The position numbers and the translations under genes were made by a program. The notes beneath the pieces are model-generated. The model had not been told where the DNA came from. It saw only the letters and a list, made by a program, of their open reading frames with translations, and made no database searches. DNA of 20,822 nt, taken from NCBI GenBank assembly GCA_036258055.1, contig DATAEK010000201.1:1-20822 (forward strand), written 5' to 3'. How positions within the stretch are numbered: position 1 is the first letter of the stretch; every line of letters starts with the position of its first letter. Shown piece after piece: positions 1 through 8,387 of this stretch. The stretch comes from DATAEK01 sp036258055. GTDB lineage: Bacteria; Acidobacteriota; Vicinamibacteria; Vicinamibacterales; 2-12-FULL-66-21.

Positions 1-127
1 CAAGATTCCCCGCTATCTGAAAGTCGTCGAGGGTTTTCCCCTGACGGTCACCGGCAAAGTGCAGAAGTATGTGATGCGGGAGGAAATGAAGCGGGAACTG
101 GGGCTCGTGGATCAGCGCACCGCGTGA
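1..127 (+). CDS. AMP-dependent acyl-CoA synthetase/ligase, C-terminal end (5' truncated by window)
   Basis: Only the last 41 residues are in the window, read from base 2 to the TGA at 125-127. They hold the hallmark end of the adenylate-forming ligase C-terminal subdomain: KIPRY, then FPLTVTGKVQK, then the closing helix MREEMKREL. The lysine in TGKVQK matches the position of the catalytic lysine that family members use for the adenylation half-reaction. The protein would activate a carboxylic acid with ATP and transfer it to CoA in the cytoplasm. The substrate cannot be told from this fragment. KIPRY/TGKVQK is typical of medium- or long-chain fatty acyl-CoA synthetases, so that is the favoured reading. 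No terminator is seen in the 145 bp before the next gene. Confidence 0.85.
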   Translation, partial: KIPRYLKVVEGFPLTVTGKVQKYVMREEMKRELGLVDQRTA

Positions 128-272
128 TTTTGAGAACGCCAGGGCTCGAACAGGCAGGCCTCCACGCCGCCGGTCGCAGGTACTTCGCGCCTCAGCAGTA
201 CGGCGCAAAAGTACTGGACAGCGGCGTCCGCAGTGCACTAGAAGGTTCTCGAATTCGAGCCCTCTTCTGCTT

Positions 273-1925
273 ATGAGTCGCAGTCCTCTCTTTGATCAGG
301 TGACTCGAAGCGTCCGCTTCGCGCTGATGAGCAAGCAACAAGGTCTCTCGCTACGAGAGGCCGTTGAACGCAGCGCAGAGCGTGAAACCGCGTACGAAGT
401 GGAACGCCGCGACCGGCGCGCGTTCCTGGCTGATGTCGGCAGACTGGCTCTATCAGCCGGCTTCGCCGCCGCCGGGTCGGCGGTTTCCGCGACCAGCGCT
501 GTTGCGGCCCGACGCGGGTCTTCAGTGAACGTGGGCATCGTTGGAGCTGGTTTGGCAGGACTCGCCTGTGCCGATCGACTTGCGGCCGCGGACATCCGCG
601 CGACCGTCTACGAAGCGAGCGGCCGCGTTGGTGGACGGCAGTGGTCGTTGCGCGGCTTCTTTCCGGGTCAGGTCGCCGAGCGCGGCGGAGAGTTCATCGA
701 CAACCTGCACAAGACGATGCTCGGATACGCGAAGCGGTTCCGTCTAGCCCGCGAAGACGTGACGAAGATCCCCGGGGAGGTGATCTATTTTCTGCTCGGG
801 CGGCATCACCCGGAATTCGAGGTTGTCGAGGAGTTCCGCGAGTTTGTCGGGATCATGCACCAGGATCTGCGTCGCCTCTCTCGACAACCGACGGCGGACG
901 ACTTCAACGATCACGACCTGCGTTTAGACAACACGAGTCTCCTCGAGTACCTGAACGGCCAGAACGCCGCCGGCGTCGCCGCCGGAGCGATCGCCAAGGC
1001 GGCCATCATCGAGGCTTACGAGGCCGAGTACGGTCTCGATGCGGCAGAGCAGAGCGCTCTGAATTTCCTGTTGTTCATTCATGCCGATCGGCGGTCGAAG
1101 TTCACCCCATTCGGCATCTTCAGCGACGAACGCTATCACCTGGTGGACGGCAACGACGCCATCGCGACCCACCTCGCAGCCGGCCTTCCTGGTCCGATAG
1201 AGTTCGGGTTATCGTTGACGCGAGTCCGTCGCGCAGCGGATGGCCGCATCGAACTAACGCTATGGGACGGCGCGCAACACATCACACGTGCACATGACAT
1301 CGTGGTGCTCACCATACCGTTCAGCGTGTTGCGCCACGTGGAGCTCGACGCCAGCCTCGCTCTCCCGCCAGAAAAACTGTTCGCCATCAATGAGCTGGGC
1401 TACGGGACGAACGCCAAGATGATGGTCGGGTTCTCATCGAAGCCGTGGCGCGCATTGAATGGCAACGGCGCGTCGTATGCCGACCTGCCAGACGCACAGG
1501 CGACGTGGGAAACAAACCCGACTCGCAGCACGGACAGTCGTGCGATTCTGACGGACTACTCGAGCGCGGCGCGTGGTGCCAGACTCGCGACGCCGAACCT
1601 GCAAATGGAGGTCGAACGCTTTTTATCCGATCTGCATATGGTGTTTCCCGGAGCCAGCGCGGGAGCGGCCGGTGTCCCGGGTGCACGCCTGGCTCACCTC
1701 GAGCCCTGGCCGTCGAATCCACTCACGCTCGGCAGCTACACCTGCTATAAGCCAGGTCAGTTCACGACGATCGCGGGCCGCGAAGGTACACCTGTCGGCA
1801 ATCTGTTCTTCGCCGGCGAGCACACCAACTCGTTTTATGAGTTTCAGGGTTTCATGGAAGGCGCCGCCCTTTCCGGTCTGCATGCCGCGAAGGCTGTGCT
1901 CGCGGCGCTGTCGAAGGCGGCGTGA
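273..1925 (+). CDS. Tat-exported flavin monoamine oxidase / L-amino-acid oxidase family protein
   Basis: This 550-aa FAD-dependent amine oxidase would oxidise a primary or secondary amine, or an amino acid, to the imine with release of H2O2. A Rossmann FAD-binding segment begins near residue 87 (VGIVGAGLAGLACA) and is followed by the acidic ribose-binding strand and the GRVGGR motif (residues 117-122). The C-terminus has the family's second FAD motif (LFFAGEHTNSFYEFQGFMEGA) followed by the closing helix. A twin-arginine-like signal, RRAFLADVG, begins at residue 48 before a hydrophobic stretch, so export in folded form is likely. About 45 residues precede the RR pair, which is long for a Tat n-region. 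The real start could lie downstream, but no internal ATG sits close before the RR. The amine substrate cannot be assigned. Confidence 0.85.
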   Translation: MSRSPLFDQVTRSVRFALMSKQQGLSLREAVERSAERETAYEVERRDRRAFLADVGRLALSAGFAAAGSAVSATSAVAARRGSSVNVGIVGAGLAGLACADRLAAADIRATVYEASGRVGGRQWSLRGFFPGQVAERGGEFIDNLHKTMLGYAKRFRLAREDVTKIPGEVIYFLLGRHHPEFEVVEEFREFVGIMHQDLRRLSRQPTADDFNDHDLRLDNTSLLEYLNGQNAAGVAAGAIAKAAIIEAYEAEYGLDAAEQSALNFLLFIHADRRSKFTPFGIFSDERYHLVDGNDAIATHLAAGLPGPIEFGLSLTRVRRAADGRIELTLWDGAQHITRAHDIVVLTIPFSVLRHVELDASLALPPEKLFAINELGYGTNAKMMVGFSSKPWRALNGNGASYADLPDAQATWETNPTRSTDSRAILTDYSSAARGARLATPNLQMEVERFLSDLHMVFPGASAGAAGVPGARLAHLEPWPSNPLTLGSYTCYKPGQFTTIAGREGTPVGNLFFAGEHTNSFYEFQGFMEGAALSGLHAAKAVLAALSKAA

Positions 1926-2018
1926 ATCGATCATGGGGATACCTGGCCCGACTGTTGTGTAGTGCGGCGCGGATACCTAGCTGCGGCCCGCACGGTCACG
2001 TTTCACAGGAGGATGCAC

Positions 2019-2294
2019 ATGAAGAAGGCATTCAGTGTGGGCGTTCTTACGGCTCTGCTCGGCGTAGGCATCAGCGTTATCGCTTCAAGGACAGCTGGCG
2101 CTGCGCCTGGGCCTGATAACAGATGCTATGGCGAGATCGCGGCTGGGATCGCTTCGACATGGCCGTGGGCCCACAATGACAAAGAAGCCTTTCCGCCGCC
2201 GCCGGGGGCAATTCACCTGTGGATTCAGGAATTCGGGCCCGAGGTCGGAATCTCCTCCGTCCGCCAGCTGCAGCTGCTGTTCTGCAGCGAATGA
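2019..2294 (+). CDS. Small secreted hypothetical protein (91 aa)
   Basis: The ATG at 2019 is chosen because a strong AGGAGG (2007-2012) stands 6 bases before it. A longer frame opening at 1962 has no such site. The product starts with MKK and a hydrophobic core (VLTALLGVGISVIA), then TAGAA, a typical signal peptidase I site, so it is probably exported. The mature part is about 60 residues. It contains two cysteines (in NRCYGE and LLFCSE), a proline run (FPPPPG) and tryptophans, and could form one disulfide. I do not recognise a family. It follows the amine oxidase by 93 bp on the same strand and might be co-transcribed with it. Confidence 0.6.
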   Translation: MKKAFSVGVLTALLGVGISVIASRTAGAAPGPDNRCYGEIAAGIASTWPWAHNDKEAFPPPPGAIHLWIQEFGPEVGISSVRQLQLLFCSE

Positions 2295-2392
2295 CGAACG
2301 CACGGAACCTTTGAAACCGGCGACGGCCGCGTAGCAACCGAGCAGACTCTGCAACCGTCCGGTTACGACGATCTGCCCATCGCGGTCGCAGG

Positions 2393-2956
2393 ATGCAGGT
2401 CATCCTGCGGCAAGTACGATTGAGGTTGATGCGGTTACAGGACGCAGTGGGTATGTTCGGTGGGACCGACCTCACTGCGTCCGGTCCGACCACCTGGGCC
2501 GATCTGGGATGCGGTGACGGCGGCTTCACATTGGCCTTGGCCGAAGTGATCGCACCGGGCAGCATCATCCACGCGATGGACCGTGACGCTCGGGCGCTGG
2601 GACGCCTCGCCACTCACCACAAACAAGTACGAATCCGGACGCATCACGGAGACTTCACGAAGCAGCCCTGGTCATTCACTGATCTGGACGGCATCCTGAT
2701 GGCCAATTCACTGCACTACATCGAGCATCAGGCGGCCTTCATCCACCAGTGCCAATCTCAGCTGCGGCCGCACCACAGATTTCTCATCGTCGAGTACGAC
2801 ACTCATAGAGCCAATCCGTGGGTGCCGTACCCGCTGGGTCGAGGCGTACTGGCGGCGCTCTTCAAGGCGGCAGGGTATGCGTCGATCGAGACGCTCGGCT
2901 CGCGCCCCTCGGCCTATCATCGCGCGCGGCTCTACGCGGCGATCGCGACGTCCTAG
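2393..2956 (+). CDS. Class I SAM-dependent methyltransferase
   Basis: This is a compact 187-aa Rossmann methyltransferase. Motif I is WADLGCGDGGFT at about residues 35-46. An acidic residue ends the second strand (AMDRDA), motif II is GDFTKQPW, and the motif III/IV region is DGILMANSLHYI, giving the usual order of the SAM-binding core. The region beyond the fifth strand is short and offers no substrate-recognition domain, so the methyl acceptor is unknown. Start choice is weak. The ATG at 2393 follows only a poor purine stretch. An ATG at 2429 is preceded by GAGG but at tight spacing, and one at 2453 would still keep motif I. It ends 31 bp before the stop of the convergent asnB gene. Confidence 0.75.
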   Translation: MQVILRQVRLRLMRLQDAVGMFGGTDLTASGPTTWADLGCGDGGFTLALAEVIAPGSIIHAMDRDARALGRLATHHKQVRIRTHHGDFTKQPWSFTDLDGILMANSLHYIEHQAAFIHQCQSQLRPHHRFLIVEYDTHRANPWVPYPLGRGVLAALFKAAGYASIETLGSRPSAYHRARLYAAIATS

Positions 2957-2987
2957 TGCGCGCGAGGCGGAACCGCAAACCGGAATG

Positions 2988-4907
2988 TTACATCCTCAGT
3001 CGCTCCGCGAGCACACAGAGGCTCGTCATCCACATCAGCAGCGCATCCGTGCGGCCGCGCGCGGCGGCATCCATCGACGGGATCGAGTCGAGGAGCGGCA
3101 GCACCCTGGCGCGATCGTAGATGCCCGGTCCGTCGAGCGCGTCGCTGCGCAACGTATCCTGCAGGAACGTGTAGAGGCGGCCGCTGGTCTGAATCGTGGC
3201 GGGCGGTGACATGAACGGATGTTTCTGGCGCGTGTACACGGCGTCGATCAGCACCGGCCGCGCGGCCTCACGCAGCACGTACTTCTCGATCGTGCCTTTT
3301 ATCTTCATCGAGACCGGCATGCGCGCCGCCTGCTCGACAACGTGGTGGTCGAGGAAGGGGAGACGCCCTTCGACCGAGTGCGCCATCTCCATGCGATCGC
3401 CTAGGTTGCTCAGGATGTAGTTGGGGAGCATGGTCTTTCCCCAGATGTACAGCGCTTGATTCACCGGGTGTCGTCCGGCGATCTGCCGCTCGACATCCAG
3501 GCATTCGAGCATGACGCGGAAGGTGTCGCGGGTCGCGAACTCGTGGCGGAACTCGTCGCTCGTCACCCGAAGGAGCCCCTGACCAATCTGTCCCCATGTC
3601 TCCAGGTTCGACGGGACGAACCCGAGCACGCGCTTCACGCTGTCGAACGCGGTGGATCCCTGCGGCATCAGCAGCCCGGCTGACACGCGATTGGCCGCTT
3701 CGAGCTCGGCGAGCAAGCGCGCCTTCGCGCCGGGATCGTGGCCGTTCCCGCCGTACAGAATCAGATCCCGCCGGAAGTGCGGATACCCGGCGAAGATTTC
3801 GTCGCTCCCCTCGCCCGTCAGCACGACCTTGATTCCGGAGTCGCGGACGGCGCGGCTCAACAGGAACTTCGCGATCGCGTGCGCGTTCGCGATCGGGCGC
3901 TCCGCATGGTAGATCGCGTCGCTGAAATGGTCGGCCAGGTCTTCCGAGTGGATGTCGACGCGACAGAACTCTGCCCCCGACCGTTCCGCCTGCTCGACCG
4001 CCAACGCGCTCTCGTCATAATCGGCGTGATCGAAGGCCAACGTATACGCACGAAGTGGCTTCGACGAGAGGCGCGATGCGAATCCGAGGACGGCGCACGA
4101 ATCGATGCCTCCGCTCAGGTAGCACGCAACCGGAACGTCCGCGCGAAGGCGCAGCCGGACGGCTTCCTCGAACGACTGTTCGAGCTGCGCGACCCATTGA
4201 CGGCCATCTCCATTCGATCGCGTCAGATCTGCGGCGGGGTAGTCCCAGTCCCAGTAGGGCATGACGCGGACTTGCTCGCCGTCGGTCAGGAGATAGCTGG
4301 CGGGTGGAAGCTGATAGATGCCCGCGAAGAGCGATCGGTCTGGTGGATGCGAGACGAAATGGACGTCGTACAGCGTGTCGCGATCCCAGCGCAGCGGCAC
4401 GCCGGCTTCGGCCAGCGCCTTGACCTCCGATGCGAGATAGAACGTGCCGTCGTACACCGTGTAGTACAGGGGCTTGATGCCGAAACGATCGCGTGCGGCG
4501 AAGAGCTGCCCGTCACGCTCGTCCCAGATGGCGAGTGCGAACTCCCCCCGGAGCGACGCGAGTGCCCGCGAGCCGCGATCCTCGAAGAGGTGCAGCGCAA
4601 TCTCGCTGTCGGACCGCGTCCGGAACGTATGCCCGTCCTTTTCGAGCTCGCACCGGATCCGTTCGAAATCGTAGAGCTCGCCGTTGACGACGACCCGCAG
4701 TGTCCCGTCTTCGTTCGGAATCGGCTGATCGCCGGTTTCGAGATCGATGATGCTCAGCCGGGCGTGTCCAAGCGCCGCACGGCCGTCGAGAGAGGTCCAG
4801 ACCTGCTGCGCGTCCGGCCCGCGGTGCCGCAAGCTCCGCGTCGCGCGGGCGATCGAGTCAGCTGAGATTCCGCCGCGCTTCGAGACCGCGGCGACGATTC
4901 CACACAT
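2988..4907 (-). CDS. asnB: Asparagine synthase (glutamine-hydrolysing), AsnB type
   Basis: This 639-aa cytoplasmic enzyme makes asparagine, or amidates a related substrate, from aspartate, ATP and glutamine. The start at 4907 is fixed by biology: the protein must begin Met-Cys (MCGIVAAV), because Cys2 becomes the N-terminal nucleophile of the glutaminase domain. GAGGA lies just upstream. The glutaminase domain (about 1-210) shows RHRGPD near 28-32 and a VNGE motif near 74. The synthetase domain carries the ATP-pyrophosphatase P-loop SGGIDS at 265-270 and VLTGEGSDEIFAGYPHF further on. Length and domain order are normal for class II AsnB. Some paralogues amidate peptides or other carboxylates, and no biosynthetic cluster is visible here to favour that. 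A 7-bp hairpin sits immediately upstream. Confidence 0.93.
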   Translation of the reverse strand: MCGIVAAVSKRGGISADSIARATRSLRHRGPDAQQVWTSLDGRAALGHARLSIIDLETGDQPIPNEDGTLRVVVNGELYDFERIRCELEKDGHTFRTRSDSEIALHLFEDRGSRALASLRGEFALAIWDERDGQLFAARDRFGIKPLYYTVYDGTFYLASEVKALAEAGVPLRWDRDTLYDVHFVSHPPDRSLFAGIYQLPPASYLLTDGEQVRVMPYWDWDYPAADLTRSNGDGRQWVAQLEQSFEEAVRLRLRADVPVACYLSGGIDSCAVLGFASRLSSKPLRAYTLAFDHADYDESALAVEQAERSGAEFCRVDIHSEDLADHFSDAIYHAERPIANAHAIAKFLLSRAVRDSGIKVVLTGEGSDEIFAGYPHFRRDLILYGGNGHDPGAKARLLAELEAANRVSAGLLMPQGSTAFDSVKRVLGFVPSNLETWGQIGQGLLRVTSDEFRHEFATRDTFRVMLECLDVERQIAGRHPVNQALYIWGKTMLPNYILSNLGDRMEMAHSVEGRLPFLDHHVVEQAARMPVSMKIKGTIEKYVLREAARPVLIDAVYTRQKHPFMSPPATIQTSGRLYTFLQDTLRSDALDGPGIYDRARVLPLLDSIPSMDAAARGRTDALLMWMTSLCVLAERLRM

Positions 4908-4921
4908 AGTTGTCCTCGTTT

Positions 4922-4940
4922 CCGGGCAGACAGTGCCCGG
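4922..4940 (-). promoter_or_regulatory. Leader hairpin upstream of asnB
   Basis: A perfect 7-bp inverted repeat, CCGGGCA / TGCCCGG with a GACAG loop, lies 14 bases upstream of the asnB ATG and just before its GAGGA ribosome binding site. It could be an operator or a leader RNA hairpin. No protein binding site or T-box is recognised, so the role is inferred from position only. Confidence 0.35.
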
Positions 4941-5014
4941 CACTCTCTCACACTACGTCTCCGGGCGCCACCAGTCTGGAGGACGGGGTTATGAAGAAGT
5001 AAAGATTGGGGACG

Positions 5015-5497
5015 TTAGAACGAGACCCAAACGAGAAACGGATCGTCCACGCGCAGAACGGATTCCTGCCGGTGCTGTCGCATGTATTCCAGACGGATGA
5101 AGTCGATGCTCTTGCTGTTCATCTTCTGGTTCTCGAAGGGATGGAGCAGGACGAGGACGTACGAGTCCTCCTTGATCGTCAGGCCGTCGGAGCCCTTGAA
5201 TTGACCTCCGGCCTTGACGACGGTGAGCCCGTCGGGGAAGAGCGGCGTCACGACCTCGTCCAGAAACTTGTTGAATTCGTCCTCGGTCACGGCACCGTCG
5301 GGCTTCGCCGTCCCGAAGAACAGCTCCGTCCGTACGAAGGCCTGTCCGTTGCGGCCCTCAGGCGCACGGCGACGCTGAATGGGCCGGTCCTGCTTCCGTA
5401 TCGGGATGACCTGTTGGGCCGAGATGGACGTGGTCGGAAACGTGGCGAGGGTGACGGCCACCGCCGTCACGCCTCGAAGAAACTGTCGTCGCAACAT
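5015..5497 (-). CDS. Secreted DUF3574-family protein (160 aa)
   Basis: The start at 5497 is preferred because GGAG stands just upstream and it places an export signal at the N-terminus: MLRRQFLRG, then a hydrophobic run, then SISAQQ as the likely cleavage region. RRQFL resembles a twin-arginine motif. The mature domain, beginning near residue 50 (FVRTELFFGTAKPDG) and continuing through FLDEVVTPLFPDGLTV, matches what I know of DUF3574: an RTELFFG strand, then a helix and a PDGLTV strand. These are small periplasmic proteins of unknown function. The assignment is from memory of the motif pattern. It is divergent in content from its neighbours (asnB downstream, pgl upstream) and may be its own unit. 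Confidence 0.7.
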   Translation of the reverse strand: MLRRQFLRGVTAVAVTLATFPTTSISAQQVIPIRKQDRPIQRRRAPEGRNGQAFVRTELFFGTAKPDGAVTEDEFNKFLDEVVTPLFPDGLTVVKAGGQFKGSDGLTIKEDSYVLVLLHPFENQKMNSKSIDFIRLEYMRQHRQESVLRVDDPFLVWVSF

Positions 5498-5609
5498 GAA
5501 CTCCGGATCCTTTCGCTGAACTGCGGCACATCGCGGGCCGCGCACGCACGTCTGGCGTGGATCGTCAGGCTAAGGCGTCGAGTACCTCGAAGTCAGGAGG
5601 TTGCCGTTA

Positions 5610-5641
5610 GAAAGACGTAAGAATTCGGCGTATCTACGCCG
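5610..5641 (-). terminator. Candidate intrinsic terminator after pgl
   Basis: A perfect inverted repeat CGGCGTA / TACGCCG (5626-5641, two-base centre) overlaps the pgl stop codon. On the minus strand it is followed by a moderately T-rich stretch (AATTCTTACGTCTTTC). The T tract is interrupted, so termination is plausible but not certain. Confidence 0.4.
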
Positions 5642-6380
5642 CGAGGAGGCGGGCGGCGGGGGGATCGACGAGCCAGATCAACCGGCCCCGCCTCGGACGA
5701 ACGAGCTGTGACGGGAGGCGATCCGGATCGTACGGACCTTCGAGAACATCCCTGAGCGCGGGCGCCTTGTTCTCGCCGGTGACGAGAAACAGCACCGTTG
5801 ATCCAGCGTTCAGCACGGGCGCGGTGAGCGTAATGCGGTCGGTGTTCAGTGTGGTCACATGGTTCGCCACGACCAGGCGTCGAGTCTCGCGCACGGCCTC
5901 CGTGCCGGGAAACAGCGAGGCCGTGTGTCCATCCGGCCCCATCCCGAGAAGGATCAGATCGAAATGAGGGAGCTCCTCGGCCTTCGGATCGAAGACCGTT
6001 CGCAATGTGGTTTCGTAGTCGGCCGCCGCCCGCGCGGCATCCGGATCCTCGCCCTTGATCCGGTACACGCGATCGGGATCGATCGGTAGCCGATCGAGCA
6101 TCGCTTCCCGCACCATCCGGTAGTTGCTGTCCGGGTGATTGGGTGGCACGTGCCGCTCGTCGCCCCAGAAGAAGCGAACCTGCTTCCATTCCACCTGGGA
6201 TCGAAGCGTCGGATCGTTCGCGAGGAGAGAGAACACCGCTCGCGGCGTCGACCCGCCCGATAGCGCCACGTTGAAGACGCCACGGTCAGCAATCGCGCGG
6301 CTCGCCTCGTCAGCGAACATCGATGCCGCGGCCGCGTGCAGGTCAGAGATGCTGGAGAGGCGTCGAAGCTCGCCGATCAC
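5634..6380 (-). CDS. pgl: 6-phosphogluconolactonase (DevB/Pgl type)
   Basis: It hydrolyses 6-phosphogluconolactone to 6-phosphogluconate in the oxidative pentose phosphate pathway. Seen in the sequence: the sugar-phosphate loop SGGSTPRAVF, the strand-loop RFFWGDERHVPPNHPDSNY, and the active-site motif LGMGPDGHTASLFPG. All are in normal order and at normal spacing for the Pgl family. I chose the GTG at 6380, giving 248 aa with SGGSTP at residue 41, as is usual. The frame stays open to a GTG at 6458, but that extra 26-residue part is encoded by a short CCGCTGT tandem repeat (6399-6416) and looks non-coding. Neither start has a clear ribosome binding site. It lies downstream of the thioesterase on the same strand. 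Confidence 0.88.
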   Translation of the reverse strand: MIGELRRLSSISDLHAAAASMFADEASRAIADRGVFNVALSGGSTPRAVFSLLANDPTLRSQVEWKQVRFFWGDERHVPPNHPDSNYRMVREAMLDRLPIDPDRVYRIKGEDPDAARAAADYETTLRTVFDPKAEELPHFDLILLGMGPDGHTASLFPGTEAVRETRRLVVANHVTTLNTDRITLTAPVLNAGSTVLFLVTGENKAPALRDVLEGPYDPDRLPSQLVRPRRGRLIWLVDPPAARLLAA

Positions 6381-6479
6381 CGTACGATTATCATCCGCTG
6401 TCCGCTGTCCGCGATCAACGATGAGCGGCAGGGCGTGAAGTCTTGAAACCGTTTCCACGGTCGCACACGACCGGTCGGC

Positions 6480-6959
6480 TCAGTCGATAGCGTACACCCG
6501 ATTATCGCCTAGAGATTCGCGCCCGTCAGCGCCCGGGCCCGTGCCAGCGTCCATGGCCTCCGCCCGCGCCCGGACGTCCTCCGGCAGGCTGCGCGCTCCA
6601 CGTGTTGCTGCGTCGAGGTGCACGGCGACGATTTCTGTCGTGGCCGCGACGTCTCCAGTCTCGTCGTCCCGCATCTCGTGCCGGATGCGCATCGCTTTGT
6701 CTCTCACCTCCAGCACAATCGATCGAACCGTGACCGTATCGCCGGCGTGCAGTTCGCGGTTGTAGTTGAGTCGCTGCTCCACGGCGGCCATGCCCAGGCC
6801 CTCGCGTCGAAAACGATCCGCCGTGAGGCCGAGCTGTCCGAGCAGCTGCCAGGACGCCTGGTCGAACTTCTCGACGTACCACTGCACGTTCATGTGCCCC
6901 ATGTGGTCGCACTGCCAGGGATAGACGGTTCCGCGGTAGGTGATGGGATGATTGGTCAT
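6480..6959 (-). CDS. Acyl-CoA thioesterase, 4-hydroxybenzoyl-CoA thioesterase/YbgC-like hotdog fold
   Basis: This 159-aa hotdog-fold protein would cleave acyl-CoA thioesters. Its N-terminus has the strand YRGTVYPWQ followed by the family signature CDHMGHMNVQWYVEKFDQA. In that signature the Asp is at the position of the catalytic Asp of 4-hydroxybenzoyl-CoA-thioesterase-type enzymes and the GHMN turn is conserved. The later segment RLNYNRELHAGDTVTVRS is also typical. The ATG at 6959 is chosen because it begins right before the first hotdog strand. The 47 extra residues possible upstream look non-coding, and no clear ribosome binding site is present. Substrate is unknown. It may be co-transcribed with pgl. 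Confidence 0.8.
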   Translation of the reverse strand: MTNHPITYRGTVYPWQCDHMGHMNVQWYVEKFDQASWQLLGQLGLTADRFRREGLGMAAVEQRLNYNRELHAGDTVTVRSIVLEVRDKAMRIRHEMRDDETGDVAATTEIVAVHLDAATRGARSLPEDVRARAEAMDAGTGPGADGRESLGDNRVYAID

Positions 6960-7069
6960 TGCCACGCTAGTTTGAGAAGGATTCCGGGAAAACATTTCCC
7001 TGGACGAGCTCAGCGTACCCGGAGGACTGGCTTCGAGTCGTGAGGCTGGAGTAAAGGTCCGGTGAGCTT

Positions 7070-7108
7070 TCGATGAGCAAACTGAGGACGTGGTAGCCAC
7101 GCCCTCAG
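7070..7108 (-). terminator. Candidate intrinsic terminator
   Basis: CTGAGGACGTGG / CCACGCCCTCAG (7082-7108) forms a 12-bp stem with one mismatch and a three-base loop. On the minus strand it is followed by TTTGCTC. It lies 34 bp downstream of the stop of the 7143-7610 gene and would separate it from the thioesterase/pgl unit. Confidence 0.5.
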
Positions 7109-7142
7109 AGTGGCAGGTGATCGAACCCTGCTGACGACGCGT

Positions 7143-7610
7143 CTAGGCGAGGATGTCCACGCAGACGGTGTTCAGCCGGTAGTACAGCATGTCGATGAAC
7201 GTGCCGGCCTGCACGCGCGGGAGGAGCGGCGTGGAGCTCGTGCTGATCACCTGGGTCTTGCCGGCGTTGCGCTCGAGCCAGTCGAACAACCGCATTTGAT
7301 CTTCAGGCGTGAGGCCGCCGACGTCCTGCAGCACCATCGTTCCGCTCGCGCCGGTGGCCGGCAACGCGAATCGGCGGCCCGGGTACCAGCTGACGACGGG
7401 TTCTCGCAGATCGGGCCGGAGCGCTTCGAGCAGACTCCAGATCACCCGATCCATTCCGATGAGCAGCACGTTGACGCGCGGCAGTCCCATGAGCAGCAGA
7501 TCGACATGGGCTGCGCGCGCGAGGCGCCAATCTTCCGGCAACTGCGTGACGCAATCCAGCGGTCCAGCAGCCTGTGTGGCTCCAGCGAAGACCTTGGACA
7601 GGTTCTCCAT
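7143..7610 (-). CDS. Truncated sigma-54-activator-like AAA domain protein without Walker A (155 aa)
   Basis: The ATG at 7610 has a strong AAGGAGG upstream. The C-terminal two-thirds resembles the second half of the AAA+ domain of bacterial enhancer-binding proteins: a Walker-B-like strand GTMVLQDVGGLTPEDQ, where activators have GTLFLDEVGELP, then a strand VISTSS in the sensor I position, and a C-terminal FIDMLYYRLNTV, where activators have FREDLYYRLNVV. No Walker A P-loop and no GAFTGA sigma-54 contact loop are present, and the Walker B acidic pair is altered (QD). It therefore should not hydrolyse ATP or remodel RNA polymerase. It sits just downstream of the kinase/response-regulator pair on the same strand, which suggests a signalling accessory. 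Function is unknown. Confidence 0.7.
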   Translation of the reverse strand: MENLSKVFAGATQAAGPLDCVTQLPEDWRLARAAHVDLLLMGLPRVNVLLIGMDRVIWSLLEALRPDLREPVVSWYPGRRFALPATGASGTMVLQDVGGLTPEDQMRLFDWLERNAGKTQVISTSSTPLLPRVQAGTFIDMLYYRLNTVCVDILA

Positions 7611-7721
7611 GGGATGCCTCCTTGGGGGCCGGCGCAAACTAGGCCTGCGCTGGTCGGCACTCTACGATCAGGAAGGCACTTCCGGAATCGGGAAGAAAGT
7701 GGAAGGGAGTAGGGAAGATCC

Positions 7722-8387
7722 CTAAGCGTTATGCAACCACCCCTGGAGCACCGCGTACTTGACGATGTCGATCCGTCCGGTCAGACCCAGCTTGCGCATG
7801 GCGTTGGCTTTGTGCGCTTCGACGGTCTTGACGCTCAATGACAGCCGCCCCGCGATTTCCTTGTTGCTATAGCCCGACGCGATCAGCCGCAGGACTTCGG
7901 CCTCGCGTTCGCTCAGTGCGGCGCCGGCTTTCGCCACGCCCTTGCCTTCACGTCCCAGGAAACCCGCGGTCACTCGTGACGTGAGGGACGAATCGAGGTA
8001 CTGCCCACCGCCGGCCGCGGCCCGAATCGCCTGCAACAACTCAGTCGGCGCGCTTTGCTTCAGGACGTACCCGGAAACGCCCGCACGCAGAAGCTCCTGC
8101 AGGTAGGCATCGTCGCTGTGGCGAGTGAGCGTGACGATTGCTGCGTGGGGCTGGAGCTGCTTCAACTGCCGGGTGGCTTCGAGCCCGTTCACGCCGGGCA
8201 TCGAGATGTCGAGCACGATGACGTCCGGTTTCAGATCCTGCGCCCGCTGCACCGCGGCCCCGCCGTCGCTGACCTCAGCCACCACCTTCATGTCGGTCTG
8301 GCTGTCGATAATGAGCTTCAGGCCGTGCCGCACGGTGACGTGGTCGTCGGCGAGCAGGATCCGAAGGGGCTGGTCGGGGCTACGCAT
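7722..8387 (-). CDS. NarL/FixJ-family response regulator with LuxR-type HTH
   Basis: This is a 221-aa two-component output protein. The receiver domain (about 8-125) has acidic residues D14/D15, phosphoacceptor D60 in IVLDISMPG and conserved K110. The C-terminal LuxR/GerE helix-turn-helix contains LSEREAEVLRLIASGYSNKEI followed by SVKTVEAHKANAMRKLG. The ATG at 8387 is chosen because it begins right before the first receiver strand and overlaps the end of the upstream kinase gene by 8 bp (ATGCGTAG), which implies translational coupling. A 59-residue upstream extension is only the kinase gene read in another frame. It is most likely phosphorylated by the adjacent kinase. No target genes can be inferred. 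Confidence 0.92.
   Translation of the reverse strand: MRSPDQPLRILLADDHVTVRHGLKLIIDSQTDMKVVAEVSDGGAAVQRAQDLKPDVIVLDISMPGVNGLEATRQLKQLQPHAAIVTLTRHSDDAYLQELLRAGVSGYVLKQSAPTELLQAIRAAAGGGQYLDSSLTSRVTAGFLGREGKGVAKAGAALSEREAEVLRLIASGYSNKEIAGRLSLSVKTVEAHKANAMRKLGLTGRIDIVKYAVLQGWLHNA

Noticed and set aside
3738..4865. 375-aa open frame on the plus strand
   Set aside because: It lies wholly antisense to asnB, has no recognisable domain, and is the kind of long shadow frame expected in GC-rich DNA.
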